A stretch of 64,000 bases of DNA from Planctomycetota bacterium (GTDB lineage Bacteria > Planctomycetota > PLA2 > JAEUHO01): positions 1 through 64,000 of the forward strand of contig JANQJW010000007.1 in assembly GCA_028281445.1 (NCBI GenBank), in the 5' to 3' direction. Shown in pieces: positions 52,031 through 60,814 of the stretch. The notes beneath the pieces were generated by a model. It did not search any database. It was not told the origin of the DNA and saw only the letters and a list, made by a program, of their open reading frames with translations. The translations under genes and the position numbers were made by a program. Within the stretch, counting starts at the first letter, position 1. Each line of letters opens with the position of its first letter.

Positions 52031-53941
52031 CTATCGGCTCGCGTGCCGCCGCCGCTTGCGATCCTCGGGATCCGGGACCGTCAGCACGATGTCTTCGGCC
52101 GGCGCTTCGTACTCGCCGAGCGGGATGTAGGTGCTGCCGATCGTCACGCCGATGCGGATCTTGCCCTTGGGCACGCCCGGGAAGCGGAAGCGGCCTTCCT
52201 CGTTCTCGATCTTCGTCCAGTTCGTCGGCCCGCGCGGCGGCACCGAGATGGCGTTCAAGCTGTGGGTCTTGAGCGGCTTGCCGGCGGCGTCCACGAGCCG
52301 GCCGCTGAAGGGCACGCCGGCCTCGACCGTCAGCACGAGGTCCTTCGTGCCGGTCTTCACCTTGTTCCCGTAGGTGCGCGGCACGTAGCCGCTGGCGCCG
52401 CCGCCTGCAGAGACGCTGAAGGTGAACGGGCCCAGGCCGTTGAGGTGGAAGTGCCCGCTTCGGTCCGTGTACGTCCACAGGTACGTGGTGCCCTTGCCCG
52501 GCTCGCCGTCGATGGCCTGCGCGACGACGCCGATGCCGGCCGCGACGGCAGCGCCGTCCGCGTCGATGACGCGCCCCGAGATGAAGAGTCCCTTCTTCAG
52601 CGTGATCGTCAGTGGATCCGGACCCGGGAACACACGCTCGAGGTTTGTCTGCATGAAGCCCCTGAAGCCGTTCGCCACGACGCGGTGCGGCGTCGACGGG
52701 TCCAGCGGAGGCGACTTGAAACCGCCCTTGCCGTCGAGCTGCGCGTAGACCATCTCCTGGCTGCCGGGCTGCTTTCCGTGGGGCATCATGAAGACGAGGC
52801 CCCGGGTCGTGACGGCCTGGCCGTCTTCGTCGATCAGCGTGCCGGCGATGGCCTGGCCTCCGCTCAGGACGACCTGCAGGTTCTCCGTGCCCGCCTCGAC
52901 GCCGTCCAGCGTCTTCGCGGCGAGAAAGGGGGTCTCTTCGCCGTAGGCCGGCGCAGGCGGCTCGATCGTCACCTTGTAGCGGCCCGGAGCGAGGCCGCGG
53001 ATCCGGAACGCGCCGTCCTTCGAATCGACGCGTCGCCGGTTGCCGTAATCCGGACTGCCCTCGGGCGTGATGGCGAGCGCCACCACCGGAACCGGGCGCG
53101 TCACGAGCGTGCCGTCTTCCATGCGGATCTCGCCGGCGATATCGAGGCCGCGGCTCACCTCGAAGCGCAGGTCGTCCCGGCCGGCGCGCAGCGCCGCCGT
53201 GGTCACGCGGATCCAGTTCACGGTCTCCCCGTCGCGCATGCGGTGGCCGTAGCGAACCACGTAGCTCGCGTTCGCGGGCAGCTCCACGCGGAAGTGGCCG
53301 TCGGAATCCGTGTAGGCCACCCATGCCCGGCCGGCCTGGGGACTGAGGCTCGGACGCGCCTCGATCAGCAGGTTCGCGACCGGACGATCAGTGCCGCGTT
53401 CAACGGCGATGCCGGCGAGCTGCGAGAGCGGATGCACCGTGAGCTTCAGGTCGCTCCCCGGTGTGGTGCGTACCGACGCCGAGCCGTGACCGGGAATGAC
53501 GACGGTGACGTGAAAGACGCCGTCGACGACGCCCTCCACCGCGAACAGGCCGTCCCTGTTCGTGGTCACATGCCGCGGCGCCACGCCCTGCTTGCCGATG
53601 GAGCGCACGGTGACGACAGCCTCGGCGAGAGGCCGCCCGTCCGGGTTGCGAACGCGACCCACGATGCGGCCCGGGCCGGGCTTGAGATGCGCCGGTCGCG
53701 TGTCCGGCGCCGATGCCTTCGCACGGGCGACGTGCTCCGCCTTCGGTTGCGTGCCGCGTCCGACCAGCTCGGGCGCGTCCTCGGTCATGTCGTCCGCGGT
53801 CAGGAGATCCGGTGTCTCGCGCTGCTGCGCACCGCTCTCCGTGTCGGGTAGCGAGCCCGCGTCGGGATCGTGCGGCCACAGGAAGAACACCGCCGCGGCT
53901 GCCGCCACGACACCCACGATGACGAGTGCGCGTGCTCCCAA
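52031..53941 (-). CDS. Membrane-anchored CPR-domain protein (636 aa)
   Basis: Start at TTG 53941, well supported by GGAGG six bases upstream. An N-terminal hydrophobic anchor (residues 4-21) ends in F-F-L-W-P, then an acidic/Thr linker. CPR-type domains follow: G-R-V-R-N-P-D-G-R-P-L-A-E-A, G-T-L-I-D-E-D-G-Q-A, G-R-V-I-D-A-D-G, and G-R-L-V-D-A-A-G-K-P. Two have closing segments like S-D-G-H-F-R. It ends in a basic tail after a D-I-V-L-T-V strand. Surface-associated role likely; no enzyme domain. Confidence 0.82.
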   Translation of the reverse strand: MGARALVIVGVVAAAAAVFFLWPHDPDAGSLPDTESGAQQRETPDLLTADDMTEDAPELVGRGTQPKAEHVARAKASAPDTRPAHLKPGPGRIVGRVRNPDGRPLAEAVVTVRSIGKQGVAPRHVTTNRDGLFAVEGVVDGVFHVTVVIPGHGSASVRTTPGSDLKLTVHPLSQLAGIAVERGTDRPVANLLIEARPSLSPQAGRAWVAYTDSDGHFRVELPANASYVVRYGHRMRDGETVNWIRVTTAALRAGRDDLRFEVSRGLDIAGEIRMEDGTLVTRPVPVVALAITPEGSPDYGNRRRVDSKDGAFRIRGLAPGRYKVTIEPPAPAYGEETPFLAAKTLDGVEAGTENLQVVLSGGQAIAGTLIDEDGQAVTTRGLVFMMPHGKQPGSQEMVYAQLDGKGGFKSPPLDPSTPHRVVANGFRGFMQTNLERVFPGPDPLTITLKKGLFISGRVIDADGAAVAAGIGVVAQAIDGEPGKGTTYLWTYTDRSGHFHLNGLGPFTFSVSAGGGASGYVPRTYGNKVKTGTKDLVLTVEAGVPFSGRLVDAAGKPLKTHSLNAISVPPRGPTNWTKIENEEGRFRFPGVPKGKIRIGVTIGSTYIPLGEYEAPAEDIVLTVPDPEDRKRRRHASR

Positions 53942-54012
53942 TCGACACCTCCGATCCCAAGGTACCCGGGTCTGCGGGCCGTACGCTGGATCCGGCCGTT
54001 GGAGGGACTCGC

Positions 54013-54539
54013 ATGCACTGGGGCAGGATCTGCGCGCTCGCTGCCGTTGTCGCGCTCACTCTCTTGACGTTCGCGTCGTGCGGACCGCTGAAGTTCAAGG
54101 GCACGGACCTGCTCCTGAACAAGACCAGCTCGGACGACTTCGAGAAGGAGATGGGCAAGGCCTTCGGCGGCAACCTGAAGCCGACGTCATCCGGGAAGAG
54201 CGAGACGGAGGCGATCTTCGAGGGCGGCGACCAGTGGCTGCACTTCGTCTACATCGGCATGGTCGGCCTGGCGCTCATCGGCATCCTCGTCGGTCCGAAG
54301 CTCTTCAGCGCCGTCGGCGGGCTGGGTCTCATCCTGACGATCGTGTTCATGTTCGGCTTCGACACATGTTCACGGAGAAGTCCAAGGAAGGAGATGCGCC
54401 CGGCGAGGCGAACCCGTTTGCCTCCAGCATCTCGCTCGACTGGGAGGCGGGCTGCTGGCTTGCGCTGGGCGGCTTCGCCGGCCTGGCGGCAGCGGGCTTC
54501 CAGGCGAAGAAGGGCGGCGGGGGCGGCGACAGCGGCTAG
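54013..54539 (+). pseudogene. Small lipoprotein/membrane gene with an apparent frameshift
   Basis: From ATG 54013 (GGAGGG ribosome site) a leader with F-A-S-C-G lipobox, then an exported part and a hydrophobic helix pair (G-M-V-G-L-A-L-I-G-I-L) run to F-G-F-D-T at about 54366. There the frame has to shift by -1 to continue sensibly as M-F-T-E-K-S-K-E-G, a second hydrophobic helix and a Gly-rich end at 54539. The original frame instead runs into Arg-rich sequence overlapping the next gene. Either a base is missing, or a programmed -1 shift or two genes are present. No family recognised. Confidence 0.6.
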
Positions 54540-54593
54540 CCCGCACGATCCCGAGGTAGCGCGTAGTCTGGACGCGTTGATTTGGGAGGGGAC

Positions 54594-57248
54594 ATGTCGA
54601 AGTCCCAGTGGGCGCTCGTCTTCGCGACGCTATTCCTGCTCGCCGTGCTCCTGTACGGGTTCGTGGGCGGCGGTCCGTCACTCGACTCGGATGGGGACGA
54701 GGCGGTCGTCGACTGGAACGGCTCGATCTGGTCCGACGAGGGCGCCGACGAACCCGTCGTCGGCCTGAAGGGCGCAGCGAAGAACGAGGCCTCTGTCGGC
54801 ATCGATCTTCCGGCGCCCGCCAATCTGAGGAAGGTCGACCGCGAACGCGATCTCCACGGCATCGTGGTGCGCGAGGACGGCACGCCGGTGCCCGGTGCAC
54901 GCGTCTTGGCGATCCACTACCCGTGGCGCTACGCGCGCCTCTTGACGGACGGTGCGCACGACGAGCAGGTGACGGCAGCCGAGACCTCCTCCGCGCTCGA
55001 CGGCACGTTCTCCATGCGCCTCCGGCCCGGCGATCATGTCCACCTACGCGTGTTCGGGCGAGCGCTCGCTCCGGTCGAGCTCAGCATGCTGCAGGCCGGC
55101 GAGTTCGTGCGCGTTGTGCTGCGCCCGCCCGTGCGACTCATCGTGCAGGCCCGGGCGCCGGGCGGGAGCCCCGCCGTCGGCCTCGCGGTCCGCGTCATGC
55201 CGCGCGGCCGCCGTGGGGGGCTCTGGTACGACGAGACCGCCACGACGGGCGAGGATGGCACGTGCGCCTTCGAACTGCCTCCGGGTGGCTCGGTCTTCCT
55301 GGACCCGGAGCCGGAGGAGGAGGGCTGGGGGCAGCCGGGCTGGATCACCGTGCAGTTGCCCCAAACGGGCGAGGTGATCCACGAGCTCGAGCTGGCCGAG
55401 GGCCGCACGTTGCGCGGGACCGTCACCGACGAGAAGACGGGGCAGCCGATCAGGGGCGCGCGCGTCGGGATGAACTGGAATCTGCGTCCCGAGGTGGAGA
55501 CCGACGAGAACGGCCGCTATGAGCTGCACGGCTGGACCGGCGAGGGCGTTCGGGACATCCACGTGCTTGCCGAGGGATACGGCCGCGCGCAGGTCGATGT
55601 CGGGGCGAAGGAGGTCATCGACTTCCGACTCGTGCGCGGGCTAGTTGTCAAGGGACGCGTCGTCGACGAGGCGGGCGAGCCCCTCATGGAGGCCCAGGTG
55701 CTGGCCATCGCGTCGCAGCTCGACAGCGGACAGCAAGAGATCTCCATGGACTCAGCCGACACCAAGCGAGACGGAACGTTCGTTCTCAAAGGGCTGCGCC
55801 CGGACATGGCTCACCCGTTGACGGTCATCAAGCGCGGCTACGCCCAGCACATGGGCAGCGTGAGCACGCAGCCCGCAGGCGGTGTGCTCGATCTCGGCGA
55901 CATCATCATGCGGCCCGCGTGCGTCGTCATGGGGGAGGTGTCGAGCGCCGACGGGAAGCCGCTGCCGCGCGTTCCGGTTGCGCTTCGCGTCGAGGAGACG
56001 AGCGAGCGCTACGGCCGTTCGTGGGAACGCATGACCGACGACCTCGGCCGCTTCCGATTCGAGGATCTGCCGACCGCGCGCTACCGCATCGCGTCGCGGC
56101 CCGAGGGCAGCTCCGGTACCCAACAGACCGTCATCGTGACGACGCATGAGAAGCCGTACGTCGTGCGGCTACGCCAGGAAGCAGCGCGGGCCGTACGCGT
56201 GCTCGTCACGGACGAGGATGCCAATCCGCTGCATGGCATGTACGTGCAGGCGAGCGGCCAGCGCAAGAACGTCCGCTCGCAGACCGACGAGAACGGCGTT
56301 GCGATGCTGCAGCTGCCGCCGATCCCGATGCAGATCCGTCTGTTCCTGGGCCCGGATGGGGGCTGGCTGCCGCCGCAATCGATCAAGCTGTCCGCCGACG
56401 CGATGGAGTGCACCTTCGTACTGGAGAAGGCCGTGCTGACGAGCGGAACGCTGCTCGATCCTGCGGGCAAGCCGCTGCCCTGGGCCACGATGGACGTCGA
56501 GGAGAAAGGCAAGCGCATCGAGTGGGCGCGTACGAACGCCGAGGGCAAGTTCTACGTGCGTACGCGGCGTGACCTCACCTTCTCGATCGTCTTCTACGGC
56601 AAGGTCGCCCCCGACAAGAGCCGGCGCTATCGGCCGGACACGGCACCAATGAAGGGCCGCACCGACGCCGTGCGCGCCGGAACGAAGGACGTCGTCATCC
56701 GAGCGACGGCGCTGGATGCCAGCGGCTCCCTGCGCGTTCGCGTTCTCGACCCGGAAGGCAACCCGCTGCAGGGGATCCTGCTGAGCCTCAACCCGTCGCC
56801 CGTGAAGAGCCAGTTTCCCCAGACGGATGCCGACGGGTGGGCGCGCCTCGAGGGACTTCAAAGACGCCTGACACGCGTGGAGGCCATGTTCACTTCGTCG
56901 CTGGAACGCCCGTGGCTGCGGCCACGTGTCGAGCACGCCATGCCCGACGGACAGGAGCTGGTGCTTCAGATGCGGCGGGGTGCGCGCATCGAGGGCACCC
57001 TCTTGAAGAGCGACGAGAGCCCGGCTTCCGGCGGCACCGTGACGGTCTGGATCGACAAGCGGCCCGCTTTCCAGGCCCAAGCGAACGAGCAGGGGCGCTT
57101 CGTGGTCGTCGTCGACCCGGACGAGAAGCGCTCGATCCTGCTGCAGAGCCAGCAGCGCTTGCCGAACGGCACGTTCCTCATGGCACGGCAGGACAGCGTC
57201 CGCCCGGGCGACACCGGCATCGTGTTGCGCTTGCGAAGGGGCCCGTAG
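54594..57248 (+). CDS. Giant membrane-anchored CPR-domain protein (884 aa)
   Basis: Start ATG 54594 follows GGGAGGGG. Anchor helix at residues ~6-24, acidic linker with D-S-D-G-D-E-A, then CPR-type domains such as G-T-P-V-P-G-A-R-V, G-Q-P-I-R-G-A-R-V, G-E-P-L-M-E-A-Q-V, G-K-P-L-P-R-V-P-V, N-P-L-H-G-M-Y-V and N-P-L-Q-G-I-L-L. Each is followed by a strand ending in E-T-D-E-N-G-R-Y or similar. Domain type is the same as the other four CPR proteins. It is 54 bp downstream of the frameshifted lipoprotein gene. Confidence 0.84.
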   Translation: MSKSQWALVFATLFLLAVLLYGFVGGGPSLDSDGDEAVVDWNGSIWSDEGADEPVVGLKGAAKNEASVGIDLPAPANLRKVDRERDLHGIVVREDGTPVPGARVLAIHYPWRYARLLTDGAHDEQVTAAETSSALDGTFSMRLRPGDHVHLRVFGRALAPVELSMLQAGEFVRVVLRPPVRLIVQARAPGGSPAVGLAVRVMPRGRRGGLWYDETATTGEDGTCAFELPPGGSVFLDPEPEEEGWGQPGWITVQLPQTGEVIHELELAEGRTLRGTVTDEKTGQPIRGARVGMNWNLRPEVETDENGRYELHGWTGEGVRDIHVLAEGYGRAQVDVGAKEVIDFRLVRGLVVKGRVVDEAGEPLMEAQVLAIASQLDSGQQEISMDSADTKRDGTFVLKGLRPDMAHPLTVIKRGYAQHMGSVSTQPAGGVLDLGDIIMRPACVVMGEVSSADGKPLPRVPVALRVEETSERYGRSWERMTDDLGRFRFEDLPTARYRIASRPEGSSGTQQTVIVTTHEKPYVVRLRQEAARAVRVLVTDEDANPLHGMYVQASGQRKNVRSQTDENGVAMLQLPPIPMQIRLFLGPDGGWLPPQSIKLSADAMECTFVLEKAVLTSGTLLDPAGKPLPWATMDVEEKGKRIEWARTNAEGKFYVRTRRDLTFSIVFYGKVAPDKSRRYRPDTAPMKGRTDAVRAGTKDVVIRATALDASGSLRVRVLDPEGNPLQGILLSLNPSPVKSQFPQTDADGWARLEGLQRRLTRVEAMFTSSLERPWLRPRVEHAMPDGQELVLQMRRGARIEGTLLKSDESPASGGTVTVWIDKRPAFQAQANEQGRFVVVVDPDEKRSILLQSQQRLPNGTFLMARQDSVRPGDTGIVLRLRRGP

Positions 57249-57251
57249 ACG

Positions 57252-57902
57252 CTAGAAGGCGCCCTGGAAGGACGTGAAGATCGCCTGCACGGCCTTTGTC
57301 GCCTCGTCCTTCGTCATCTGCGCGGCGAGATCCGCGTCCGACGTCACGCGCTTGCCCCCGCGTATGTCGACGGCGAAGTCGATCAGGTGCTTGCCGTCGT
57401 GGTACCAGGCTTGGAAGAAGTGCGCGGTCAAGCGCCGCGTACCACCACCCTGCTTCTCTTCCATGTAGCTGCGCGTGTAGAGATAGAGCCCCTTGCGACC
57501 GCCCGCGAAGTCGATGTGCCCCGCATCCCAGACGAGCTTCGGGTTGCTCGCGTGCTTGCGGTTGAGGTGGCGGCGCAGGCGCATGTGATCGCGGCTCGCA
57601 TCGGGTTCGAGCGACTCGCACGTCGACGGCGCACACGGGGAGAAGGTCACGCGCACCTGCAGCGTCGCGCCGCCTGCGGTCTTCTTCTCCTGCTGGTACG
57701 TCGACATGGCCCCAGCCTTGGCGACCTTGCCGGACATCTGCTTGAAGCCGGGCACCGCAACCTGCGACCACGTGTCGAGCGGGATCTTCTCGGCACGCGG
57801 CGCATCGCCGCCGCCGTTGGGATTGTCGGGCGACGGGTCGTCACCGCCGCATCCCGGCGCTACCAGCGTGATGAGGAACAGGGCGAGGAGTACGCGATGC
57901 AT
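57252..57902 (-). CDS. Lipoprotein of unknown function (216 aa)
   Basis: Lipobox A-P-G-C-G-G after a short hydrophobic leader, then an Asp/Asn/Gly-rich linker. The mature part has a mixed alpha/beta look with F-S-P-C-A-P-S-T-C, two cysteines that could pair. No domain recognised. It converges on the CPR gene (3 bp between stops) and is divergent from the nucleotidyltransferase gene. Confidence 0.7.
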   Translation of the reverse strand: MHRVLLALFLITLVAPGCGGDDPSPDNPNGGGDAPRAEKIPLDTWSQVAVPGFKQMSGKVAKAGAMSTYQQEKKTAGGATLQVRVTFSPCAPSTCESLEPDASRDHMRLRRHLNRKHASNPKLVWDAGHIDFAGGRKGLYLYTRSYMEEKQGGGTRRLTAHFFQAWYHDGKHLIDFAVDIRGGKRVTSDADLAAQMTKDEATKAVQAIFTSFQGAF

Positions 57903-57946
57903 AGAGGCCTCCGGTTCGGCGCTATCCTGCCTCGCCGAGGAGCACC

Positions 57947-58741
57947 GTGGAAGCCATCGACCCCGCGATCCGCCGCCGCATCGAAGACACCCTCGCGGAG
58001 ATCGAGTCGACCGAGGGGGTGAGGGTCCTCTTTGCCTGTGAGTCCGGCAGCCGTGCCTGGGGCTTCGCGTCGTCCGACAGCGACTACGACGCCCGGTTCC
58101 TATACCTCCGCCCGCGCGACTGGTACCTCTCGATCGACCTCGAGCGGCAACGCGACGTGATCGAGCTGCCGATCGAAGACGAGCTCGACGTCAACGGCTG
58201 GGATCTGCGAAAGGCCCTCCAGCTCTACCGCAAGTCGAACCCGGTTATTCACGAGTGGCTGGGGTCGCCCATCGTCTATCGCGACGCGAGTCCTGCCGTC
58301 GCGCGGCTGCGTGCGCTCGCCGACGAGTACTACTCGCCGAAGCGCTGCTGGCATCACTACGGCAGCATGGCGCGTGGCAACTACCGCTCGTACTTGAAGC
58401 GCGAGGAGGTCCCGGGCAAGAAGTACCTCTACGTGCTGCGACCTCTGCTCGCGGTTCGCTGGATCCTCAACGGCTGGGGTGTCGTCCCGACGCTGTTTCC
58501 GGAACTGATCGAGCGCGTGGTCGACGATCCGCAGCTCAAGGCCGAGATCGACAAGCTGCTCGAAGCCAAGCGCGCCGGTCGCGAGCTCGACGGGATCCCG
58601 CGCAACCCCGTGCTCGACGCTTACATCGAGTCGCAGATCGCCGAGCTCGAAGCTTCCAGCGGCGAGCTCGAGGTTCCCTCTGCGCCGCTCGAGCCGCTTG
58701 ACCGGCTCTTCCTCGACGCGCTCGACGAGTCCTGGGGCTAG
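57947..58741 (+). CDS. RlaP-type predicted nucleotidyltransferase
   Basis: A 264-aa protein with GTG start. It has a pol-beta-type nucleotidyltransferase signature, C-E-S-G-S-R-A-W-G-F followed by S-D-S-D-Y-D-A-R-F (G-S then D-x-D, about residues 33-50). Then come K-R-C-W-H-H-Y and a helical C-terminus. This pattern is that of the RlaP/PF10127 family, named for association with RNA ligases. No ligase is seen in the window. It converges on tupC, sharing the CTAG stop. Confidence 0.8.
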   Translation: MEAIDPAIRRRIEDTLAEIESTEGVRVLFACESGSRAWGFASSDSDYDARFLYLRPRDWYLSIDLERQRDVIELPIEDELDVNGWDLRKALQLYRKSNPVIHEWLGSPIVYRDASPAVARLRALADEYYSPKRCWHHYGSMARGNYRSYLKREEVPGKKYLYVLRPLLAVRWILNGWGVVPTLFPELIERVVDDPQLKAEIDKLLEAKRAGRELDGIPRNPVLDAYIESQIAELEASSGELEVPSAPLEPLDRLFLDALDESWG

Positions 58742-59301
58742 GACAGGTCGACCACGCGTAGCCCCTCGGCGTGCGCGAGGTCCGGCGCTGCGACCACGAG
58801 CGTGCCTTCGTAGGCGCGGATGGCGGCTTGGACGGCCGCGATGCCCTCGTCGTCCAGCGCGGCGAAGGGCTCGTCGAGCAGCAGCACCTCCGGCGAGGCA
58901 GCGAGTGCACGAGCGATGACGACGCGCCGGCGCTCCCCACCGGAGAGCGTCCTCGCCTCGCGCTCGGCGAGAGCCGTGGCGTCGAGCTGTTGCAGCCACT
59001 CGTGCGCCTGTGTCGCGGGTGCGCCCCGCAGCCGCAGCGGATAGGAGACGTTCTGGGCCGCCGTGCCACGGAAGAGATACGGGCGCTGGTGGACGAGGAC
59101 CGCGCGCCCCGGCGGGGGCAGGCCCTCGACCGTACCCGTCGTCGGCTCCTGGAAACCCGCCAGCACGCGTAGCAGCGTGGTCTTCCCGCTGCCGTTGGGG
59201 CCACGGACGCCGACGCGCTCGCCGGGCGCGATGTCGAGCGACGGCAGGGCGAGCGCGCTGACCTCGCCGAACCGCACGTGGAGATCGCGGACGCGAATCA
59301 T
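58738..59301 (-). CDS. tupC: Tungstate ABC transporter, ATP-binding protein
   Basis: A 187-aa ABC ATPase, shorter than usual. Walker A G-P-N-G-S-G-K-T-T (about residues 34-42), signature L-S-G-G-E-R-R-R (about 119-126), Walker B V-L-L-L-D-E-P. The H-loop region is reduced (V-V-A-A-P-D-L-A-H). The call as the tungstate type rests on the adjacent, recognisable TupA and TupB; sequence alone would only say ABC ATPase. It overlaps tupB by 4 bp. Confidence 0.85.
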   Translation of the reverse strand: MIRVRDLHVRFGEVSALALPSLDIAPGERVGVRGPNGSGKTTLLRVLAGFQEPTTGTVEGLPPPGRAVLVHQRPYLFRGTAAQNVSYPLRLRGAPATQAHEWLQQLDATALAEREARTLSGGERRRVVIARALAASPEVLLLDEPFAALDDEGIAAVQAAIRAYEGTLVVAAPDLAHAEGLRVVDLS

Positions 59302-59987
59302 CGCTTCTTCTCCCGCGCGAGGCTGAGTGCGGTGATCGTGATCACGACCGCAAGCGCGATCAGGATGATGCCGGGCGCCAAGGCCGTGCCGAAGCGCCCG
59401 CGGCTGAGATCGAGCACGACCGTCGAGGCGAGCGTACGCGTGCGCATCTCCAGGTTGCCGCCGACGGTGATTGCGACACCGAGTTCGGAGAAGCAGCGTG
59501 CAAACGCCATCAGGAAGCCGGTCGCGATGGCCAGCCGAACCTCGTTCAGCACGGTACGCATGGCCTGCCAGCGTGATGCGCCGAGCGTGCGAGCGGATTC
59601 CAGCGCGACGGGGTTCGAGTCGGCGGTGGCCGCGTACGCCATCGAACCGATGATCGGGAACGCGAGCAGGAACTCACCGATGATGATTGCGAGCTTCGTA
59701 TAGAGCAGGTCGAGGCCGCCCAGCAGGCCGTGGCGCGAGAGCAGCCCGAATACGATGAGCCCGACGACGACGGTGGGAACGAACATGCCCAAGCGCAGCA
59801 GGAACGCCTGCGTACGCGTCGCGCGCGGCCGGTAGAGCCCGAGCCACGCGCCATAGGGAACTGCGACGAACCCGGCGGCGACGATCGCGATCACCGTGCA
59901 GAAGAGCGAGACGTAAACGGCGTGGAGCACCTGCCGGTCGCCCGACGCGATCAGGTGAAACGCCTCCTTGATGCCCTCCCAGATCAA
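59298..59987 (-). CDS. tupB: Tungstate ABC transporter, permease
   Basis: A 229-aa permease with about five membrane segments and the inner-membrane loop motif E-S-A-R-T-L-G-A-S-R-W-Q-A (the EAA-type loop that contacts the ATPase). It belongs to the molybdate/tungstate-type group. It is 6 bp after the tupA stop and overlaps tupC by 4 bp. Starts with M-I-W-E-G-I-K-E-A. Confidence 0.88.
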   Translation of the reverse strand: MIWEGIKEAFHLIASGDRQVLHAVYVSLFCTVIAIVAAGFVAVPYGAWLGLYRPRATRTQAFLLRLGMFVPTVVVGLIVFGLLSRHGLLGGLDLLYTKLAIIIGEFLLAFPIIGSMAYAATADSNPVALESARTLGASRWQAMRTVLNEVRLAIATGFLMAFARCFSELGVAITVGGNLEMRTRTLASTVVLDLSRGRFGTALAPGIILIALAVVITITALSLAREKKR

Positions 59988-59993
59988 GCCGAC

Positions 59994-60812
59994 TCACTCC
60001 CTCGTCGCGGGCTGGAAGAGCACTTCGTCGTCAACACGAAAGGCAGCGATGCGCTTCTGGCCGCGCGGCGACGTCATGTAGTCGAGTAGCGCGCGGGCGG
60101 CGCTCGCGTTCACGCCGGGGTGCTTTGCCGGGTTCACCAGGATGGCACCGTAGGGATTGCGGAGCGACGCATCGCCCTCCATGAGGATGACCAGCTCGAT
60201 GCGATCACGAAACGCGAGGTATGTACCGCGGTCTGCCAGCGTGTACGCGCGCTTCTCGTCCGCCATCACGAGGCACTTGCCCATGCCCTGCCCGGCCTTC
60301 CAGTAGCTCTCGTTGTCGGCGGGGTCGACGCCGGTTGCCGCCCACAGGGCGCGCTCGCGGATGTGCGTGCCGGAGTCGTCGCTCCGCGAGATGAAGAGTG
60401 CGTCGCTGGCGAGGATCTTCTTGAGCGCGTCGCCCGGACGTCGGAGACCACGGATCCCCGCGGGATCCGACGGCGGTCCGACGATCGCGAAGTCGTTCCA
60501 CATCACATCGCGCCGATCGATGCCGTGGCCCTCCGCGACGAAGGCATCTTCCCGCTCCCGGGCGTGGACCAGAACGAGGTCCGCATCCCCCCGGCGCCCG
60601 AGGGCGAGCGCCTGGCCCGTGCCCACGGGGACCACGATCACTTCGATGCCCGTCTCGGTCTTGAATGGCTCGAGGAGGTGCGTCAAGAGGCCGGAGTTCG
60701 CCGTGCTCGTGGTCGTCACGAGGCGGACGCGTTGTGTAGCCGCTCCCTCGTCGCCGCAGCCTGTCGAGAACGCCGCCAGCAGCACGGCGGCGAACAAGGC
60801 GAGCGCGCGCAT
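59994..60812 (-). CDS. tupA: Tungstate-binding lipoprotein
   Basis: A 272-aa lipid-anchored solute-binding protein; leader ends F-S-T-G-C. Immediately after come R-L-V-T-T-T-S-T-A-N-S-G-L-L, the TupA-specific oxyanion-binding opening. E-V-I-V-V-P-V-G-T-G-Q-A-L, L-V-H-A-R-E-R-E and V-M-W-N-D-F-A-I-V-G-P are also typical of TupA rather than ModA or WtpA. It captures tungstate and delivers it to TupB. It starts 2 bp after the end of the formate dehydrogenase gene. Confidence 0.92.
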   Translation of the reverse strand: MRALALFAAVLLAAFSTGCGDEGAATQRVRLVTTTSTANSGLLTHLLEPFKTETGIEVIVVPVGTGQALALGRRGDADLVLVHAREREDAFVAEGHGIDRRDVMWNDFAIVGPPSDPAGIRGLRRPGDALKKILASDALFISRSDDSGTHIRERALWAATGVDPADNESYWKAGQGMGKCLVMADEKRAYTLADRGTYLAFRDRIELVILMEGDASLRNPYGAILVNPAKHPGVNASAARALLDYMTSPRGQKRIAAFRVDDEVLFQPATRE

Positions 60813-60814
60813 GC

